From the NCBI RefSeq assembly GCF_964204645.1, contig NC_134035.1, forward strand, positions 7,130,501 to 7,194,500: 64,000 bases of DNA, written 5' to 3'. Each line of letters begins with the position of its first letter. The stretch's first letter is position 1. The notes under the pieces are model-generated. The model was not told the origin of the DNA, did not search any database, and saw only the letters and a program-made list of their open reading frames with translations. Source of the stretch: Tubulanus polymorphus. Lineage: Eukaryota > Nemertea > Palaeonemertea > Tubulaniformes > Tubulanidae. This document shows, piece after piece, positions 58,901 to 64,000 of this stretch. The translations under genes and the position numbers were made by a program.

Positions 58901-61298
58901 ACGTGTTGGCTCATTATCCGGAACTAGAAAAAGATACACAAATTATGGCGTTATGGCATACGCATTTTATCGTGTCAATCGGGAAGCTTTAATGTGCGGC
59001 CAGGTTTATTGATGTAAGTTTAGAATATTGGACCTAATTTTTAAACCTCGAACTATGGACTGGCGATATCTACTACATTTCATTTCATTTGCGGATTTAA
59101 ATTTCCTACATATGAGTCCATGTCTGACCACCGGTATTCAAGAAATAACTCACATAGTGAACATAGTATTTTCGAAGTCAATTCAACCATACCATCACCC
59201 GTCAATTGTATGCTTCTTTCCAGTATCATTACCCCGGAATTACCAATCAAGGTCATCAAATTATCTGACGTGACATCCGGTCCAATGCCGAATGCATAAC
59301 TGTAATAAGAAAATTATCACGTATCTATTGTCATAGCCTAATCGAATTATTCAAGTATTCTTTGAATGGTATTTCATACCCGTTAACGTTAGGGTCTTTG
59401 AATGTTGAACCACCTGGTACCGCAATATTCTTGTCGGTCAGTAATACAACGGCTCTAGCGACGCCTAAAATCAGAAAATACATTTTCCAGATGTGCTTGA
59501 AATCTGTGTTCTACAGAAATCAGAAATAGTTCATTAAAGAAGAAAGATTCATTACCAGATCTGGCTCCGTTACCAGCTGTGAACAGATGATTATGGAGGA
59601 AATCACCGACGGAGATACTGGAATCAATTTCCTTGTTCAAATTGTCGTTTGGATTTGTTGCCCAATTAGTGACGGTGAAATCGCCCATTTTGCTACTGGT
59701 ACCGTTATACAGAACGATTGCGATCCGAAGGTCTTTAGTGACGAGACCGGGTGTTGGAAGGATGCGTCGTTTGACGTTTGCGACGAAATCTAACATATCC
59801 CTTGCATTGGAGGAAGATGGCGCGTTTATTACAAAAGCTACGTCCGCTTTCATTTGTCTGTCGCATACTATTAAAAGTGTAGAATACAAACTCATTATCA
59901 TAAAAGATGGAAAATAAAAAAAAAAAGATTAATTTCGTTTGATTTTCAATCGATTGAAAACTATGTTTTGGAAAGCAAGCTTTTTAAAGATAATCTGGTA
60001 GTAACTACATCATAAATATAAAGCTAAATATAAATAGATATAAAAATTAAGCTAAAATTTACCTGAGATTGATCGCCGTTACTACATTTTCAAAGAAAAA
60101 TTTAAAGTTCTTCTTGAAATAGCAAAAGGTAGAAAGTTTCTAATGTACGATCGACAGTACCGGTAGCGCCGCTACTTAGCAATAATAAGAACTAATGTTA
60201 TTGACGATGTTTTGTTAAGTGGAAAGACGCCGAGTACCAGTATATATTCGATAGGTTCGAATCCCCAATTTCTGATTGACTCGCCTAATACTAAAGGGCA
60301 GTTGGTTCCACAAGAGAAGTACTATAAATTAAATGCCCTGTCACCGTTTATAGACTGGTTAAACTAAAAAAGTACTTATATCATGACTGAAGCAGTGATA
60401 TCTGGTAGGTGCATGAATAGATATAATAGACCATAAGTACTCTGGGTCCTGATCGTTTAGCTAGGTACTTGTAAGTGTCGAGAAGCACTTAAAACTCGTC
60501 CTTGTAGAAATTAATTTTGATTAATGTTTTTAATGTTGGCTTGATGTGCTCAGATTCTTTCATCTCACATAAAAGACGAGCAGCATTATTTTGAACTAAC
60601 TGCAAATGCTTCAACGAAGTAGCATTTATCACAACAAGTTAGAAGTTAGCATAGTCAAGTCTGGAGGAAGCCAATGCAGAAACTGCTGCCTAACATGACG
60701 AATCATCATGCAGATGTCGAATTTTGCTGATAGAATATGGGTGGTAATTGGCTGTCCGCCAAGTGTCATTTTTATAACTGACAAAGGACTGGTTTTTGTC
60801 ATGACTGACGGCAAACAATTCTGGTTAAAATGAGAAATAACCTCGCCATCTGCAATTAGATTAAGATCGTTTGGCAGAAACCCTTTGCCACGAAAGAGAT
60901 GCCAGTATAATAAATTATATTTTGTCAAGAGTTTGCTTTTACGAACATTTTTGATTGTCATTTAGTTGAAAAGCGCACTTATTGGAATAATTCTTCATCA
61001 GATGCAATGCTGACATGGAATCAGCGAAACATTTTGGATTATTTGACTATTATTGATTATTAACTACAATTATTCTAAAACAATGGTTCTAAAAGAACAG
61101 GAACACAAGTTTAACGAAAGGTTTATTTTCTAGCAAGTTTAGCGTTTCTAACTGATATATCTAATGTCACGGCACCGATCTATTGTTTTGCTTAAAAAGA
61201 TTTCACAAAGTGTACACCACGCACGCATACATACCTTGGACTGGAGACATTGTTTGGCTCACTCCAACGCAAGCAACTAATATCGCAACGAAAAGCAT
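55945..61298 (-). CDS. Secreted protein with three von Willebrand factor A domains, complete, 12 exons
   Basis: Exons in coding order: 61235-61298, 59556-59867, 59380-59464, 59154-59299, 58664-58786, 57998-58119, 57550-57919, 57438-57464, 56880-57115, 56629-56806, 56061-56228, 55945-55988 (1875 nt, 624 aa). A signal peptide, MLFVAILVACVGVSQT, opens the protein. VWA1 (about 23-205) has a broken metal site: the DxSxS motif reads NAPSS in VAFVINAPSS. VWA2 (about 206-405) has FLVDASMS and VWA3 (about 418-610) has FIVDVSAS, both intact. A Pro/Ala linker encoded by a 27-nt exon separates VWA2 from VWA3. The protein ends in a short Gly/Ser/Ala tail, GSGSAGAGVPGTKK. VWA modules mediate adhesion and matrix assembly, as in collagen VI, matrilins and shell-matrix proteins; an extracellular matrix or hemolymph role is inferred. 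No enzyme or transmembrane segment is seen. Confidence 0.88.
60485..60961 (-). pseudogene. Decayed LINE reverse-transcriptase remnant, VWA gene intron 1
   Basis: The minus strand encodes LQLVQNNAARLLCEMKESEH (about 60550-60612), the LQ-VQN-AARL motif of CR1/Rex-type LINE C-termini. An upstream piece reads VRQQFLHWLPPDL. Frames are shifted. It lies in the 1.4-kb first intron (59868-61234) of the VWA gene. Confidence 0.6.
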
Positions 61299-64000
61299 CC
61301 TGGAGAAGACAGATGCTAATTCTTTATTCAACCACATAATTTTGTCTTATGGAATATATACGGATATAAGGGCATGACATTTCTATAGACATATCACTGC
61401 CCAGTTCCCTAGTTTTAATGCAATGAACCTTCTTATAGCGGTGTTGAAACGGTTCGACTCATCTGATATAGCGTTTTGATGCTTCTTTAGCAATTAAACC
61501 GTCAAAAAGAAATGTAGAGATTTGAGTCACGAATTGTAGATTCTGCGCCTGAATCAGCCGCCATACAATGTATTCAGGTTAAGCTGACATTGGCTTGAAT
61601 GCAATATTTAACACAAGTTTAAGGTTCTTATCATGAAAATAACAACTGCAACATATTTACGAACCACCCTGTAGTTCGCACCACTGCCACACTAGGATAC
61701 AATATTTCCCGAAAGCATTGCTGAAATTGATGGCGTATCAGACACCAATTAGTAAAGATGAATCGACATTAGGTCGGACGTAAGCGGAAACATAGAGAGC
61801 TATTTTTGAGAATTCTGAACCCAACCGTAGTGACATCACAACAATATAAGGACAGTCCAGACCACAGCAATTTGGACTGGACCATTTTAGAATCCTTTTA
61901 TGATCATGCTATCTCCCTAAGATGCTTCCGTTATAATTACGACTGCCAAAGTGAACAACAGAAAACAATGAAGTTCATCATAAATTATCAGTGTTTAGAA
62001 AACATGTATTTGGAAAAGAAACTTACTTGTTGAAAGCTCCTTTACCAAACGGTAGATCAGCTCTAAGTGATGCAATTCCAATCGTAAGCGGCTATATACA
62101 TTTATATCAAAATACTGTGGATTTAATTCGACCGTGTTGCCACTTCAACAAAACTCGTCATCGTGAGAAACTAACCTACTTGAGCGCTCTTGTTTTGGCT
62201 ACTTACCACAATCTGTTGGGCGAATTCTCGCGTTTCCAAATTTACACGTTTACATGTTTTCCCAAACTGATTAGTATGTAGACAACCATACTAGAAAAGC
62301 TGAAACACAAAATATATTGAAGTGTATCTTACTCGTACAAATCCCTCCAATCCGAAATGTATGTGTGGTCATTTTGAGAAGTGCACAAATATATGTGAAG
62401 AAAAGTTTATAGCGTTGTGATGCTAATGTGAAATAACGATTAATGGCAATTATGGTAATGTCCAGGAGCCGATGGACGAATCACAGTATCTACTCATTAT
62501 GTAACACATTATTAATGCAAGATTCAATGTTTAGTATATTCACTCATGTTAATCTCTGTATCTTATGTTTTGTTTCATTCTACATACAATCGACGAATAA
62601 ATCCTCTTTTTGCTCCTCGAAATGAATTGCGTACTAAAGATACCCATAGGGACGGAGTTAGGGACGGAGTTAGGAGGGGGATGGAGTTAAGGGGGATGGA
62701 GTGAGGGGGAGTTGGGGAGGGTGGGAGGTAGGGAGGGAGAGACAGTGGTCAACTATGTTTGTCAATTCAGGGTTCACTATGTTTAACTTGTTAATTCAAC
62801 TATGACCACCGTTTTGTAGTTTACGAGGTTCGAAGTAGCAGATCACATGACTTATACGAATCATCGCCTTCGATATTATGTGATACTTTTTCACAACGCC
62901 AGTGGCGCTGTAGGTTGGTCTCCTTCGATGTTTCGTGTTGGCTGTGCGGAAGCGGGAACACCAAACTTCAAAACATTTTGTTTTGGGTTTATTTTCTGCT
63001 GTGTGCACTTGACTTGAATAAATAATCTCCATCCTCCCACCTTAACACGCCAGTCCTCTCTGGCTTCACTGCTCTGGTGAGCCAGTATGTAACTATGCCC
63101 TGTGCACATACACGAAATTTAATTTGAAACTTCGAATCGCCATGACACGTGTAAACGTTGGAACTCAATCCCCAACAGCCAGGGACACTCGAGACTGGTG
63201 CTAGGAGTTTTCAAAAAATTATCAGAATATTAAACGTGAAAGTAACTGAGGTAAACACAACAGCTGGCATTTACTTTTGAACAAAAGACGGATTTTATTT
63301 CACCAGAGTTTCCCATGCAAACCTGAAATGCAATAGCCGGTTAATGACACATGTCATATTTGATCGATTTCAAATTGTTTCTGGGTTTCTACTCAACTAA
63401 AATTCACACCGTCTGACCGACTTATTGGAATTGACAATTGAGATTTTTGGAAGAAAATGATAAACATTCTGTCACACATCGAACATTAAATGGCAGGAAT
63501 TCGCCTGACATTGTTCGCCTGTTGTGATACGTTTCCACCGAAATGTGTTCAGATCTTGTATTCCAGTTGGTGCCATCGTAAACGTAGATGCTGCGAAGGG
63601 TAATTGTGTCCCACAGTATCTATTTATTCATCTATCTATTTCACAAATAAATTACAACAATGTGTGAAAATCAATAAATAATGTTGTGATATAACACAGG
63701 AGTTTCAGTAAAAGCGAGGCTTGTACGGACAGAAATCCAGAGAAGAAATATAAGATATAAAATGTAGTACATAGTCGGCTAATGGAGAATGCCGAGCCAA
63801 AATGAAATGCGATAAATGCATAGATTTGGGAATGCTTCAGTATGCTGAATAGATAAAGCAGCTTAAAATGAATCAGCAAATGAAGAACGTCAATAAGTGG
63901 ATATATAATGGTGTTCAGCTTAGATTTGAAAACATTCAAACTCATACTGGTTTTCATTGCCTGACTAATTTGAGGAAGAGCGAGAACTTCAGGATAATCA
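61299..64000. other. Upstream of the VWA gene; no gene recognised
   Basis: The presumed promoter of the VWA gene lies next to 61298. A purine-rich simple repeat occupies about 62640-62745 (GGGACGGAGTTAGG units). On the minus strand at the right edge (about 63890-64000) LPQISQAMKTSMSLNVFKSK resembles the last residues of LINE polyproteins, which would make the edge the end of another retroelement. No other reading frame has support. Confidence 0.45.

Overview
This is a eukaryotic, intron-rich, AT-rich nuclear window, most likely from a spiralian invertebrate. A mollusc or relative is my best guess, but the sequence alone does not fix the phylum. The reasons are five spliced protein genes with clean GT-AG introns whose reading phase can be followed exon by exon, invertebrate-style LINEs, many small terminal-inverted-repeat (TIR) elements, and tandem-core interspersed repeats. 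The introns rule out a prokaryotic reading.

Layout. (1) 1-21932, minus: 37 exons of a NUP210/gp210 nuclear-pore membrane glycoprotein. The signal peptide is present; the transmembrane segment and tail lie off the left edge. (2) 21933-22353: a 421-bp divergent promoter with a YY1-type site. (3) 22354-34315, plus: the complete 8-exon CRK adaptor (SH2-SH3-SH3, 287 aa). Its introns hold a nested LINE/hAT complex (intron 1) and a second nested hAT-like complex (intron 7). (4) 34316-40924: a convergent intergenic region rich in MITEs. (5) 40925-51072, minus: a 22-exon gene for a predicted 1500-aa protein: helical repeats, coiled coil, death domain, two TIR domains, acidic tail and a C-terminal CaaX box. 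(6) 51710-53060: end of a hAT-like element and a decayed LINE. (7) 53588-55205, minus: a 3-exon SLC16-type monocarboxylate transporter (447 aa). (8) 55590-55785: a tyrosine-recombinase-retroelement-like fragment. (9) 55945-61298, minus: a 12-exon secreted protein with three von Willebrand factor A domains (624 aa). (10) 61299-64000: no recognised gene.

The genes do not form a pathway. NUP210 and CRK share a promoter region head to head; CRK and the TIR gene converge; the TIR, SLC16 and VWA genes are in tandem on the minus strand. The most interesting system is the death/TIR protein. Both TIR domains keep the glutamate that aligns with the NADase catalytic residue of SARM1 and plant TIRs, and the protein ends in a predicted prenylation signal. 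That suggests a membrane-anchored, possibly NAD-consuming innate-immune or cell-death scaffold. A second theme is a set of at least six TIR elements with 5- or 6-bp target-site duplications, several nested inside one another, and tandem-core repeats carrying CTCF-like motifs.

The exon models were read by eye from splice signals, phase and family similarity. Each gene's exon lengths sum to whole codons (NUP210 part 1754, CRK 288, TIR gene 1501, SLC16 448, VWA 625 codons, counting stops where present).
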